Shown piece by piece: positions 15,502-23,811 of a stretch of 64,000 nucleotides of DNA. The stretch covers positions 124,001-188,000 of the forward strand of contig JAFLCG010000008.1 in assembly GCA_017303635.1 (NCBI GenBank), read 5' to 3'. The notes under the pieces were generated by a model. It did no database searches, was not told the DNA's origin, and worked only from the letters and a program-made list of their open reading frames with translations. This stretch comes from Anaerolineae bacterium. GTDB taxonomy: Bacteria; Chloroflexota; Anaerolineae; Aggregatilineales; Phototrophicaceae. A program made the translations under genes and the position numbers. Position 1 is the stretch's first letter. Each line of letters starts with the position of its first letter.

Positions 15502-16365
15502 TCAGTACTTGCGGTGCTCGGTTGCCCGGACTGTCTTTGAGACGGCCTGCACCATTTCATCGGAACGGGCTATACAGATGCCGACATAAACAGCTTCTGT
15601 CAGGGCTACCATCGCCAGGTTGGAATCCATCCGCTCCTCCCGAAAATGACTGACACGCGAAGCCGTGATGAGGCACAGGTCGCCATGCCGGGTCAGGGGA
15701 GCATCTGAATGGTTCGTTATACAAATCGTGCGTGCACCGTGCTGCTTCGCCAATTCCAGCGCGTAGACGGTGTCTTTTGAACTTCCCGTATGGGAGATGC
15801 CAATGGCGACATCCTGGGGAGTTGTCAGCGACGCATACATTTCCTGCATGGTCGGGTCAATTGAAAAGCGGCTCGTTAGCCCGATCTTAGTCAGACGGAA
15901 GTTGAAATCCATCGCAATCGGGATTGAGTTACCGGAGGCAAACAGGACAATCTGGTGAGCATTGCATAAAGCCTGTATCGCCTCTTCGATCACGGCTAGA
16001 TCCAGGATGCGTAGTGTCTCTTCTAGTGACCGTAATCCCACAGTCATGGCTTTTTGGACGGCAGTCGCAGGTGTGTCGTCCGGTTTCAGATCCTCATGGA
16101 CGAGCAGCATCGGTGAAACGATATCTTCTGCCAGGCGGATCTTGAGCGCATGGAAACCGGAATAACCGAGCAACTGGGCGAAGCGGACAATGCTGGCCTC
16201 GCTCACGCCAGCCCGTACCGCCAACTCGGTCACAGTTAAATCGATAGTTTCTCTGGGAAAGCTGAGGATGAACTCGGCAACCTTTTGGGTTGTCCCTCTC
16301 AACTTTGGCAGTGCGTCGGAAATTGCTGCCAACGTACCGCGTTCATGGTTGTTGGGATTTTTCAT
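15502..16365 (-). CDS. RpiR/MurR-family regulator (HTH plus SIS)
   Basis: 287 residues. An N-terminal RpiR-type HTH (VTELAVRAGVSEASIVRFAQLLGYSGFHALKIRLAEDI) precedes a SIS sugar-phosphate isomerase-like domain (IVLFASGNSIPIAMDFNFRLTKIG ... GISHTGSSKDTVYALELAKQHGARTICITN). Such proteins sense phosphosugars and control catabolic operons. First gene of the importer-aldolase-kinase cluster on the same strand; two matching operator sites overlap its promoter, pointing to autoregulation and probably control of the whole cluster. Confidence 0.93.
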   Translation of the reverse strand: MKNPNNHERGTLAAISDALPKLRGTTQKVAEFILSFPRETIDLTVTELAVRAGVSEASIVRFAQLLGYSGFHALKIRLAEDIVSPMLLVHEDLKPDDTPATAVQKAMTVGLRSLEETLRILDLAVIEEAIQALCNAHQIVLFASGNSIPIAMDFNFRLTKIGLTSRFSIDPTMQEMYASLTTPQDVAIGISHTGSSKDTVYALELAKQHGARTICITNHSDAPLTRHGDLCLITASRVSHFREERMDSNLAMVALTEAVYVGICIARSDEMVQAVSKTVRATEHRKY

Positions 16366-16385
16366 ATTCTCAAATCACTCAAACA

Positions 16386-16431
16386 TGAAATTTATTTTCA
16401 TCATCATGCATCGGATGAAAATTATTGTCAA
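16386..16431 (-). promoter_or_regulatory. RpiR-operon promoter with two operator copies
   Basis: On the minus strand: -35 TTGACA (16431-16426), 17-nt spacer, -10 CATGAT (16408-16403). Two 15-bp near-palindromes, TGACAATAATTTTCA (16430-16416) and TGAAAATAAATTTCA (16400-16386), are 30 nt apart. The first overlaps the -35, the second covers the expected start site. This is a typical repressor arrangement for the adjacent RpiR protein. Confidence 0.7.
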
Positions 16432-16622
16432 GTTACCAATTTCAGAATCTGGTCTGAAGGTGTGGAAAAGATGGTTTCAGGCTATTTGGAAACCGCGAGC
16501 TTATCCTGGCTGATTTTGAGGAAATCAAACGTTTGTGGATTAGCGCAGGAGATTTGGTGCTATGGACGATGTGGTAATTCGTAGCGGACGCGGGAGGGTG
16601 GAATAGAAATCGGCTTGGCTGC

Positions 16623-17783
16623 TCAGGCAACCCACCGGCCTGTTGCGAACCAGGCGGTGAAAAAGACCAGTAACCCAACTGATCCAGTCAGGATGACCCA
16701 GCGCAGACGCGGCCAGTAAGCCAAGAAAATCCCCAGCAGAATGAAGCCAGGATACAGGGCTACTACATAGCGCGGCATCGACCAGAGCCCAAAGCTAAAG
16801 GGGCCGTGTAAGACCAATAACAGCAGCATCCCTGCGAACATATACAGGAACAGACTGTGTCGTACCCATCGGTAAGCCACGACCGTGAGTATCAGGAAGA
16901 GCAGACTGCTCACCCAGTCATGTAGGCTCACCACACGCATGAACCAGTCTGCGGGCTCACCTGCTAATCCCAGGGTCACTTGCATACTGGTGATAAAACC
17001 CGTCCCAGGTATGACCCAGGATCCACCCCATTCGCTCTGTGCCTGGGCAAAGGCAATCGGTGAACCGTGTACTCCCCACAGATAGAGAGCATAAAGTCCT
17101 ACACCCAGACTGCCAATAGTCAGGATTCCAAACAGGTGTAGTACCAGGTGCTTTGGCCGCTTTGCCAGTAGTTCAACCAGTGGAATGATGAGGAGCAATA
17201 ACCCAACCGGCCGAGTGATGGAAGCGAGTGCCACACAAACCGCTGACCAACCATACTGACTTCTGCAGGCAAACCAGTAGACTGCAATCGATAGGAGGAT
17301 GAATAGTGCTTCCGGGTAGAGCGCATTGAAGTAAAATGCGGTAGGGTAGCATGCCATTGCAACAGCACTCCACCAGCCAATTCGCTCGTTGTAGTCGGTT
17401 TTCACCTGCTTGTACAGCAGCAAGCAGGCTGCCAGGAAGCACCCATTGGAAATCAACAATCCTACCCATACAAAAACGTCTGGGTTGCCCAAACTCAAGT
17501 AGCGTATTCCAAGTGCATATAGCGGGAAGAACGCCAACTTGGGGTCTTGAAAGTCATACCCATGAGTAGCGATTTGGAGGTAATAATTGGCGTCCCAGCG
17601 TACCCAGGCCATGGGGAAATGTTGTGGTGCCTGGCTGTCAAATACCCCTTCGCCGAGGTCGCTGGTTTGGCTGGCGATCCAGGCTACACCATTGAGTACA
17701 AGCCGCAATGCAATCAGGATAATCAGCAGGGTAAGCCAGCGTGGTAACTTTGTGTGTTGTGACTCGATTGATAAACAGTGCAC
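16623..17783 (-). CDS. PIG-V-like mannosyltransferase (integral membrane)
   Basis: 386 residues, about nine to ten membrane helices. Resembles the PIG-V/GT-C glycosyltransferases: first-loop motif RWDANYYLQIATHGYDF (family RWDxxxYxxIAxxGY), then AFFPLYALGIRYLSL and CYPTAFYFNALYPEALF. These enzymes use polyprenyl-phosphate mannose to mannosylate lipids or proteins at the outer face of the membrane. The RpiR gene follows on the same strand after 257 nt containing its own promoter, so they are separate units. Confidence 0.8.
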   Translation of the reverse strand: MHCLSIESQHTKLPRWLTLLIILIALRLVLNGVAWIASQTSDLGEGVFDSQAPQHFPMAWVRWDANYYLQIATHGYDFQDPKLAFFPLYALGIRYLSLGNPDVFVWVGLLISNGCFLAACLLLYKQVKTDYNERIGWWSAVAMACYPTAFYFNALYPEALFILLSIAVYWFACRSQYGWSAVCVALASITRPVGLLLLIIPLVELLAKRPKHLVLHLFGILTIGSLGVGLYALYLWGVHGSPIAFAQAQSEWGGSWVIPGTGFITSMQVTLGLAGEPADWFMRVVSLHDWVSSLLFLILTVVAYRWVRHSLFLYMFAGMLLLLVLHGPFSFGLWSMPRYVVALYPGFILLGIFLAYWPRLRWVILTGSVGLLVFFTAWFATGRWVA

Positions 17784-17828
17784 TGAACTATCCTGAACAA
17801 TCTGTATATATTAATAACGTGTGATTAT

Positions 17829-17851
17829 TATCCTAGCACTTTTATAGGATA
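17829..17851. promoter_or_regulatory. Inverted repeat in a divergent intergenic region
   Basis: TATCCTA ... TAGGATA (7-bp arms, 9-nt spacer) lies between the divergent PIG-V-like gene and the gene at 18038 in AT-rich DNA. Operator-like; no regulator is implied by the sequence alone. Confidence 0.35.
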
Positions 17852-18037
17852 TTAGCGAAAAATTAATCTTACATATGGAATACAACCATAACAAGCTAAA
17901 TTTCACGAAACGGTAAATATTCCAAACCCCCAATCTATGGGGGTATTTCCAAACAGGTAGACTCATACAATGCAATATGCGTGTGGATTTGCTGCGCTTC
18001 GGCTCGGCGCAATCCACCAGATGGAGGACCTTTGAAC

Positions 18038-18520
18038 ATGATGATGCACCCCAACCCCCACCTGCTCTTGATGAGTCGATTGGGATTTACCGCTGCTGAT
18101 CTGGCAGCGAACCGGCTAGGCGAATTAAGCCACTCCCAGCAGCAGACCATTTACCAGCGTACGCAGCGGCATATGCGTGTGGGCATTGCTAGTCTTGCCA
18201 TCCTGTTGGTAATGGAAGTGTTGTTTCTACGGGAATTTATGATCCCTGCTTTTACCCTCGTAACTGGTGCAACGCTATTGTTGGCACTCCGGCTCCGTAA
18301 CCTGGATGATATGCGGGGCGGTGTTGCAATGCTCACAGGTTCTGTTGAGCAGATTATCCCGGCGGTGCCCTCTGGTTTCATTCTGATGATTGGTGGGCGG
18401 CGCTTCACCGCAAGCCAGCATATGACCCACGCTTTTGAAGTGGGGCGCCTGTATCGTGTCTACTACACACGGGCAGGGCGTGCTTTGCTATCGGCTGAAG
18501 TCGTCACTGACAGAAGCTAA
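18038..18520 (+). CDS. Small membrane protein of unknown function
   Basis: 160 residues. ATG at 18038 is preceded by GGAGG (18024-18028) at about 9 nt; two further ATGs follow directly. Two adjacent membrane helices (about residues 52-70 and 74-90) and a C-terminal ~60-residue soluble part with SGFILMIGGRRFTASQHMTHAFEVGRLYRVYYTRAGRALLSAE, which looks like a small beta domain. No family recognised. It lies 132 nt before the Crp/Fnr regulator on the same strand. Confidence 0.75.
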   Translation: MMMHPNPHLLLMSRLGFTAADLAANRLGELSHSQQQTIYQRTQRHMRVGIASLAILLVMEVLFLREFMIPAFTLVTGATLLLALRLRNLDDMRGGVAMLTGSVEQIIPAVPSGFILMIGGRRFTASQHMTHAFEVGRLYRVYYTRAGRALLSAEVVTDRS

Positions 18521-18652
18521 CTGCTGATGGGCACCGCAGATTGGGTAACAACTGTCTTGGTGAGTAGTGGTACTGTGGCCACGAAATCATAGAGGATTTG
18601 GCGCCGTCGCAGTATACTCTCACCCAGTGTTGGGTATTACTTGCCACGATCT

Positions 18653-19333
18653 ATGTCGGATCAATCAGTTTCTTCCCTGTGTGACTATCTGTGCCGGGTA
18701 GTGTATTTTGAACATCTCAATCCGGCGACTATCGAATATATTGCAGCCCGGCTTATTCCCCGACGAGCTGTTGCGGGTGAACTATTGTTTGTCGAAGGCG
18801 AACCTTCGGCAGGCCTGTGGTTGATTCAACACGGACGAGTCAAGTTCTACAAGATCAACCCGGATGGTCAGGAACAAATCCTGCGTTTGTGCGGTGATGG
18901 AGATACATTTAACGACATCGGTGCCTTTGACCGTGGTCCGAATCCGGCTAACGCGACAGCCCTGCACGACTCTCGGCTATTTACCCTGCCAACTGACTTT
19001 CTCTGCAATCTGATCCAGCGTGAGCCAGCCTTCGCCCAGCGGGTGATCGAAGTGCTGTCGAGCCGCTTACGCTTGTTCACCCACCAGATTGAAAACCTGA
19101 CGCTCTATTCAGTAGTTGTGCGGGTGGCGCGTTTCCTGCTTCAGCAGATTGAGAATCCGTCCCTTAGTGGCCCCGGTGTAACCCGTATGGCAATGGCGGC
19201 GCATCTGTCCACCACCCCGCAGACTATCAGTACGGTGCTGCGCGAACTGGAAAGCATGGGCGCTATTGAGTTTGATCGTCATCATATCCGCATCGTGCGG
19301 GATGATCTGCTGCGGACGATTGCCCTCCTGTGA
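18653..19333 (+). CDS. Crp/Fnr-family transcriptional regulator
   Basis: 226 residues from the ATG at 18653 (an upstream TTG at 18641 is in frame). N-terminal cyclic-nucleotide-like beta barrel (GELLFVEGEPSAGLWLIQHGRVKFYKINPDGQEQILRLCGDGDTFNDIGAFD), dimer helix, and a C-terminal winged HTH (MAAHLSTTPQTISTVLRELESMGAIEF). No N-terminal FNR-type cysteine cluster is present, so an NNR/DNR-like (NO-sensing) or plain CRP-type role is more likely than iron-sulfur oxygen sensing. It heads the nitrite reductase cluster and is the natural candidate to control it. Confidence 0.93.
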   Translation: MSDQSVSSLCDYLCRVVYFEHLNPATIEYIAARLIPRRAVAGELLFVEGEPSAGLWLIQHGRVKFYKINPDGQEQILRLCGDGDTFNDIGAFDRGPNPANATALHDSRLFTLPTDFLCNLIQREPAFAQRVIEVLSSRLRLFTHQIENLTLYSVVVRVARFLLQQIENPSLSGPGVTRMAMAAHLSTTPQTISTVLRELESMGAIEFDRHHIRIVRDDLLRTIALL

Positions 19334-19390
19334 CAAATAACACCCTTTCCGGGTGATCTCTATCCTCCGAAAGCCCCGATTGATCTCCGA

Positions 19391-19406
19391 CTTCATTTAG
19401 ATGAAG
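19391..19406. promoter_or_regulatory. Palindrome upstream of ferredoxin/nirK
   Basis: CTTCATTTAGATGAAG is a 6-bp-arm inverted repeat 60-80 nt upstream of the ferredoxin start. A partial third arm (CTTCATCGCG) follows. It may be the site of the adjacent Crp/Fnr-type regulator, although it does not match the classical TTGAT-N4-ATCAA box. Confidence 0.35.
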
Positions 19407-19467
19407 TGCTTCATCGCGGATCCCGCTTAATCTGCCACTAATGAATTGCGTTCGATGAGGCGGATCG

Positions 19468-19701
19468 ATGGTGCAGCAAGCAGGTTGGTTGCCCTATATT
19501 GCCCAGGACGTTTGTACGGGTTGTGGTGAGTGTATTGCTATCTGCCCAACACACGCTCTTGTCAAGGTCGAGGGAAAAGCCAATTTGGTCTACCCGGACT
19601 TATGCACCTATTGCAGCGCCTGCGAATCGACCTGCCCGGTCAATGCTATTGAATTGCCTTATCTGGTTGTAAGCACAGCCAGCCACAAACAGGAGGAATG
19701 A
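19468..19701 (+). CDS. 2[4Fe-4S] ferredoxin
   Basis: 77 residues with two four-cysteine iron-sulfur motifs: CTGCGECIAICP and CTYCSACESTCP. Small low-potential electron carrier of the bacterial type. It ends 6 nt before nirK and is almost certainly co-transcribed, so it may deliver electrons in the nitrite reduction pathway, although cupredoxins or cytochromes are the usual donors to NirK. Confidence 0.92.
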   Translation: MVQQAGWLPYIAQDVCTGCGECIAICPTHALVKVEGKANLVYPDLCTYCSACESTCPVNAIELPYLVVSTASHKQEE

Positions 19702-19707
19702 GGAACG

Positions 19708-21249
19708 ATGAAAGGTCAATCGCTCAATGCCAATATTGTCAGTATCGCTTTGGTCGGATTTATCGCGCTGTTTTTGGTAATCGTCCCGATTCGGATTGAA
19801 TTTGGGGTACCGGAAACCGCCGCCCAGGAAACCCCGGCCCCCAGCACTGCTACTGATGCGACTGTGAGTGAAGAAGCTCCCGTGCCGCAAGTTCGTGAAT
19901 ATACCTTGCGGACGGTGCTGGGCCAGACTCCGCCGATGGCCTTCCATGGGGTCGGTGGCAGCATTGATGGACAAATCAATCCGATGCTGGAAGCTAATGT
20001 GGGCGATACTGTGCGGATTACAGTTGTCAACGGCGATCCAGTCATGCATGACCTGACCATCAATGAATTCAACGTGACTACCGGACAACTACTCGAAGAT
20101 GAACAAACGGTCACGATTGAGTTTGTGGCTAACCTGCCGGGGGAATTTGACTACTACTGCAGCGTCCCTGGACATCGTGAGATCGGTATGTTTGGCAAGC
20201 TGCGGGTAAGCGGTACGGTCGAAGTCGGTGAACGGACGGAATTGGCTGAGTCCCAGGGCAGCGGGGAGATGGCGCATACAGTGGTCGCCACGCCGGAACC
20301 CGCGGTTGCTGATGCTGTCTCGGTCGTTCGGAACCCAGCGGATATCCCCCCACCGATTGAAGATCGCGGTCCGATCACTTTGCGCGTCGATATGGATACG
20401 GTAGAAGTCACCGGCGTGCTGGCTGACGGTACCACCTTTGAATACTTCACCTTTGATGGCAAAGTGCCGGGACCGATGCTGCGCGTCCGTCAGGATGACA
20501 TTGTGGAGTTCCATCTGCACAATGACACCACCAGCCTTTTCCCGCATTCGATTGACCTGCACAGCGTCACTGGTCCCGGCGGTGGTGCGGTCTATACCAG
20601 TACGCTGCCCGGTGGGGAAAGTGTGTTCACTTTCCAGGCGCTCAACCCCGGTTTGTACGTCTACCACTGCGCGACTGCCAGCATTCCGCATCACATCAGT
20701 TCGGGTATGTACGGTCTAATACTGGTCGAGCCACCCGGTGGACTGCCTCCGGTTGACCGTGAGTTCTATGTCATGCAGGGCGACATCTATACCGAATTTG
20801 AATTCGGGACTGCCGGACACCAACCTTTTAGCATGGATCATATGCGTCACGAAGACGCCGATTATCTGGTGTTCAATGGCGCAGTTGGTGGACTGACTAC
20901 TGAAGACAATGTCCTGAGAGCTAATGTGGGTGAAACTGTGCGGATCTTCTTTGGGGTCGGTGGCCCGAATTACACCTCGTCTTTCCATGTCATTGGCGAA
21001 ATCTTCGACCGTGTCTACCCGGAAGGGGCACTGACCAGTAACCCCCTGACCAATGTGCAAACGACATTTGTCCCTACTGGTGGCTCGGCTATCGTCGAAT
21101 TCCAGGTGGACGTACCTGGACGTTACATTCTGGTCGATCATTCGCTCAGCCGCCTGGAACGCGGATTAGCCGGTTTCCTGGTGGTCGAAGGCGAAGCGCA
21201 TCCTGAGATTTTCAGTGGTCAGACTCTACCGGAAAGCTCTGGTCACTAA
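19708..21249 (+). CDS. nirK: Copper nitrite reductase with fused N-terminal cupredoxin
   Basis: 513 residues. A membrane anchor or uncleaved signal (~10-30), then a cupredoxin domain with type-1 copper ligands His114, Cys151, His156 and Met161 (YYCSVPGHREIGM), a linker, then NirK. In NirK the type-1 ligands are His280, Cys321, His329 and Met334; the type-2 ligands are His285, His320 and His478; catalytic Asp283 and His427 are present. FNGAVGGLT and SSFHVIGEIFDRVYPEGA resemble the AniA-type class. It reduces nitrite to NO outside the membrane; the fused cupredoxin probably passes electrons to the type-1 site. All copper ligands are intact, so it should be active. Co-transcribed with the ferredoxin. 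Confidence 0.95.
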   Translation: MKGQSLNANIVSIALVGFIALFLVIVPIRIEFGVPETAAQETPAPSTATDATVSEEAPVPQVREYTLRTVLGQTPPMAFHGVGGSIDGQINPMLEANVGDTVRITVVNGDPVMHDLTINEFNVTTGQLLEDEQTVTIEFVANLPGEFDYYCSVPGHREIGMFGKLRVSGTVEVGERTELAESQGSGEMAHTVVATPEPAVADAVSVVRNPADIPPPIEDRGPITLRVDMDTVEVTGVLADGTTFEYFTFDGKVPGPMLRVRQDDIVEFHLHNDTTSLFPHSIDLHSVTGPGGGAVYTSTLPGGESVFTFQALNPGLYVYHCATASIPHHISSGMYGLILVEPPGGLPPVDREFYVMQGDIYTEFEFGTAGHQPFSMDHMRHEDADYLVFNGAVGGLTTEDNVLRANVGETVRIFFGVGGPNYTSSFHVIGEIFDRVYPEGALTSNPLTNVQTTFVPTGGSAIVEFQVDVPGRYILVDHSLSRLERGLAGFLVVEGEAHPEIFSGQTLPESSGH

Positions 21250-21261
21250 ACCGAATGATGT

Positions 21262-21287
21262 AGGGGCGAGCGTTGTGGCTCGCCCCT
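21262..21287 (+). terminator. GC-rich hairpin between nirK and sco1
   Basis: AGGGGCGAGC (21262-21271) pairs with GCTCGCCCCT (21278-21287), followed by CATGGAGG, not a T-run. The AGGGGCG...CGCCCCT ends match cores of the MITE-like repeats in this window. It may attenuate transcription into sco1 or be a minimal repeat remnant. Confidence 0.4.
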
Positions 21288-21301
21288 CATGGAGGTTCCT
21301 G

Positions 21302-21958
21302 ATGGGAAATTCTTCCCTTGATAAGCAAATGATTGCCTTCGGAATCTTGCTGCTTACAGGCTGTTCACCTGTTCAGCGCGCCCCCACTCTGGCTAGTACC
21401 ACGATGGTGGTTCCCGATGAGCATTATGTCGGTGAAGTAGTTCAACCGCCGATTCTGCTGCAGGATTTCACCATGCCTGCCAGTACGGGCGCATCGATGC
21501 ACCTAAGCGACCTGAATGGTTCGTGGCGGGTCATGTTCTTCGGCTATCTGCACTGCCCGGACTTCTGCCCTATGACGCTGACCGAATACAAGCGGGTCAA
21601 AGCGCTGCTTGGAGAAACGGGTGAACAGGTCAAGTTCCTGTATGTCAGCGTGGATGGGGTGCGGGATACCCCGGAGGCGCTGCGGCGTTACCTGGCGAAT
21701 TTTGATCCAACTTTTATCGGCCTTTCCGGGGATGATGACACTCTGGCGCAGATCCAACCGGATTATGACTTCTACTATCGTCGCCGCCTGCCGGGGGGCT
21801 CACAGGCCGTTTATGTGATCGACCATTCAACTCGTAGTTACCTGATCGACCCACAAGGCCGCCTGCGTGCTACCTTCACTTATGACATCGAACCGGCGCA
21901 GATTGCCGAAGCGATTGCCTGGTATATTGAACAGGAACCACTGGCCTCCCAATCGTGA
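21302..21958 (+). CDS. SCO1/SenC-family copper chaperone lipoprotein
   Basis: 218 residues. ATG at 21302 with GGAGG 7 nt upstream. A short N-terminal signal ends in a lipobox (LLLTGC), so it is probably membrane-anchored. Thioredoxin-like SCO domain with the copper-binding CPDFC (Cys85, Cys89) and the distal His175 in YVIDHSTRSYLID. SCO proteins deliver copper to cytochrome oxidase CuA or related sites; here its place after nirK suggests copper delivery to NirK or a linked oxidase. Confidence 0.92.
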   Translation: MGNSSLDKQMIAFGILLLTGCSPVQRAPTLASTTMVVPDEHYVGEVVQPPILLQDFTMPASTGASMHLSDLNGSWRVMFFGYLHCPDFCPMTLTEYKRVKALLGETGEQVKFLYVSVDGVRDTPEALRRYLANFDPTFIGLSGDDDTLAQIQPDYDFYYRRRLPGGSQAVYVIDHSTRSYLIDPQGRLRATFTYDIEPAQIAEAIAWYIEQEPLASQS

Positions 21959-22050
21959 CGGCAGATTCCGCTTCATCGGATGTCCTGACAGGCGTATCAT
22001 GAAGGGGTGTTCGACTTGCGGCGCTGACTATCGCGGAGAAAAGTTCTAAG

Positions 22051-22470
22051 ATGCCAGTCCTGGCACGATACACCATCAAAACTGCGCTGGTTCACCTGGC
22101 ATTAGCGCTGGTCATTGGGCTGGCCTTAGCCGCCCAGTCCGTTTTCCAACTGCCTGCCTTCATCGCTACGCTGCGACCGGTTTTCCTGCATCTTTTGATT
22201 GTGGGTTGGCTGACTCAACTCATCTTCGGCGTTGCGACCTGGATGTTCCCGAAATACAGCAAAGAGCAGCCACGTGGTAATCCCCAGCTTGGCTGGACAG
22301 TTTATCTTTTGCTGAATCTCGGACTGATATTGCGGGCTATTGGCGAACCGTTGATCGTGCTGCAACCAGGCTCTATCGGTGGCCCATCGCTGGTTATCTC
22401 GGCATTATTGCAAGTCACCGCTGGTTGGTTGTTCATTATTACCATCTGGCCGCGAGTCAAGGAGCGCTGA
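22051..22470 (+). CDS. Small four-helix membrane protein, heme-copper-oxidase-like
   Basis: 139 residues, four membrane helices. His15 in helix 1 and His47 in helix 2 (RPVFLHLLIVGWLTQLIFGVATWMFPK). The H-x(4)-GWL-x(5)-G-x(5)-P pattern resembles the N-terminal helices of cbb3-type oxidase subunit I or NnrS-like proteins, so heme binding is plausible. GGAG lies 12 nt upstream. It is a distant paralogue of the next gene. Probable role in the nitrite/NO electron chain; function unproven. Confidence 0.7.
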   Translation: MPVLARYTIKTALVHLALALVIGLALAAQSVFQLPAFIATLRPVFLHLLIVGWLTQLIFGVATWMFPKYSKEQPRGNPQLGWTVYLLLNLGLILRAIGEPLIVLQPGSIGGPSLVISALLQVTAGWLFIITIWPRVKER

Positions 22471-22474
22471 AGCC

Positions 22475-22882
22475 GTGCCCCGCCTGAGCGTATGGATGAT
22501 ACGGGCAGCGCTAACCCATCTGGGCATCGGATTCCTGTTTGGCGGTCTGATGCTTGCCAACAAGGGTGTACCGTTCGAACCAAGCCTGTGGCGGTTGCTG
22601 CCAGTGCATATCGATCTGCTGCTGATTGGCTGGCTGTTACAACTGGCTATGGGTGTGGCCTTCTGGATTGCGCCACGTTTTTCTGACCGACCGCGTTACG
22701 GGCGGGCGTGGTTGGTATGGGCGGCCTTTATCCTGCTCAACAGCGGCGTATTGCTCAACGCCTGGGGCGACTGGTCGGGGACGCCTGTCGCCACGTTCAT
22801 TGGTTGGTGTTGTATTCTGAGCGCCGGGTTATGTTTTGTCATCCATCTGGTGCCGCGCATCAAACCCCTGGCGATCACTTGA
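22475..22882 (+). CDS. Small four-helix membrane protein, paralogue of the preceding gene
   Basis: 135 residues from GTG at 22475, 4 nt after the previous stop and about 10 nt after AGGAG; an ATG at 22493 is the alternative. Four membrane helices. Helix 2 reads VHIDLLLIGWLLQLAMGVAFWIAPR, closely matching the pattern of the preceding protein, with further histidines in helices 1 and 4. The pair may form a heterodimeric heme membrane module. No family name can be given with confidence. Confidence 0.65.
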   Translation: MPRLSVWMIRAALTHLGIGFLFGGLMLANKGVPFEPSLWRLLPVHIDLLLIGWLLQLAMGVAFWIAPRFSDRPRYGRAWLVWAAFILLNSGVLLNAWGDWSGTPVATFIGWCCILSAGLCFVIHLVPRIKPLAIT

Positions 22883-22905
22883 AGCAAGCGATCTATGGAA
22901 ATTTC

Positions 22906-23718
22906 CTAGAACTCGATTGGAATTACTTTGATCAGAATCAGGAAGACCACCAGCCAGGTTAAGAGATTGACGACCAATCCCCACTTCCAGTTGCGGTCAG
23001 CAATCATGAACATCGCCGGGATGATGCTGTGAAAATAAAAGTAAGGTGAAATCGCGAGTGAGGCCAGTACTCCCAGCAGAGGATCACCCCGTTTATAGGC
23101 AAACCATAGCAGAATAGGCACGAGGGGAAGTGTATATGGGAACAGCGAGAAATTAGCGCTTGTCACCTGAGGTAATCGCTCATCCAATCCGAGGAAATTC
23201 TGAATAAATCCAGGGAAAAGGATCAATAAAATCGGCGCGATGACGATGAATGGCAGGAGCAACCGTACATAGTCCTTGAGTGGCTTAGATTGCTGGCGCA
23301 TCTTCCCCAGGACTCCAACAATCGCCAGTGCTCCTGCCTGTGGTTTCACTGTTAGCAGAAACGGAGAAGCAGCATTGGTGAACAGCACCCCGAATAAGAC
23401 GATCCAGTCCAGATTGCCGTACAGGCAAAGGCTCATAAAGGGGAAACTAATCCCGACTAGGGCTATCAGATAGGGTTTGCGGACTTTCCAAGCTGCATAG
23501 GCGATAGCAGCTATTGCCATCAGCGTGCCCATCCAGATGGCCAGCGAGCGTGGCAAAATTCCCACCGGAGCCAGCATCAGGTATGTCCAGGGTGGGTTCA
23601 GAACCAGTGGATCGCTGTAAATGTCGCCCCCACTGAGGAGGCGCAAGATCGCTGGTAAAAAATGGCGTATCCAATCGGTTTGCAGATTTTCCACGAGTAT
23701 TGACTCCGCCCCTTGCAT
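22906..23718 (-). CDS. GT87/DUF2029-like membrane glycosyltransferase
   Basis: 270 residues, hydrophobic throughout (about seven helices). The N-terminal GGDIYSDPLVLNPPWTYLMLAPVGILP resembles the first loop of DUF2029/GT87 polyprenyl-phosphate-mannose-dependent transferases (xxDIYxxP...xPPxxxL). It is shorter than the usual ~400 residues and starts close to that motif, so it could be an N-terminally reduced form. Convergent with the nirK cluster; no clear partners. Confidence 0.6.
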   Translation of the reverse strand: MQGAESILVENLQTDWIRHFLPAILRLLSGGDIYSDPLVLNPPWTYLMLAPVGILPRSLAIWMGTLMAIAAIAYAAWKVRKPYLIALVGISFPFMSLCLYGNLDWIVLFGVLFTNAASPFLLTVKPQAGALAIVGVLGKMRQQSKPLKDYVRLLLPFIVIAPILLILFPGFIQNFLGLDERLPQVTSANFSLFPYTLPLVPILLWFAYKRGDPLLGVLASLAISPYFYFHSIIPAMFMIADRNWKWGLVVNLLTWLVVFLILIKVIPIEF

Positions 23719-23811
23719 TACCTGACGACTTGATTGTAATGGCAGAGCAAATCGTCAAACCTTGAGGAATTGTGGTTGGCAGTCGGGCAGACCTCCAACC
23801 ACAGACGATAC

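Noticed and set aside
21999..22049. 16-codon ORF with CSTCGADY between sco1 and the first four-helix protein
   Set aside because: No Shine-Dalgarno and overlaps the ribosome binding site of the next gene; too short to support.
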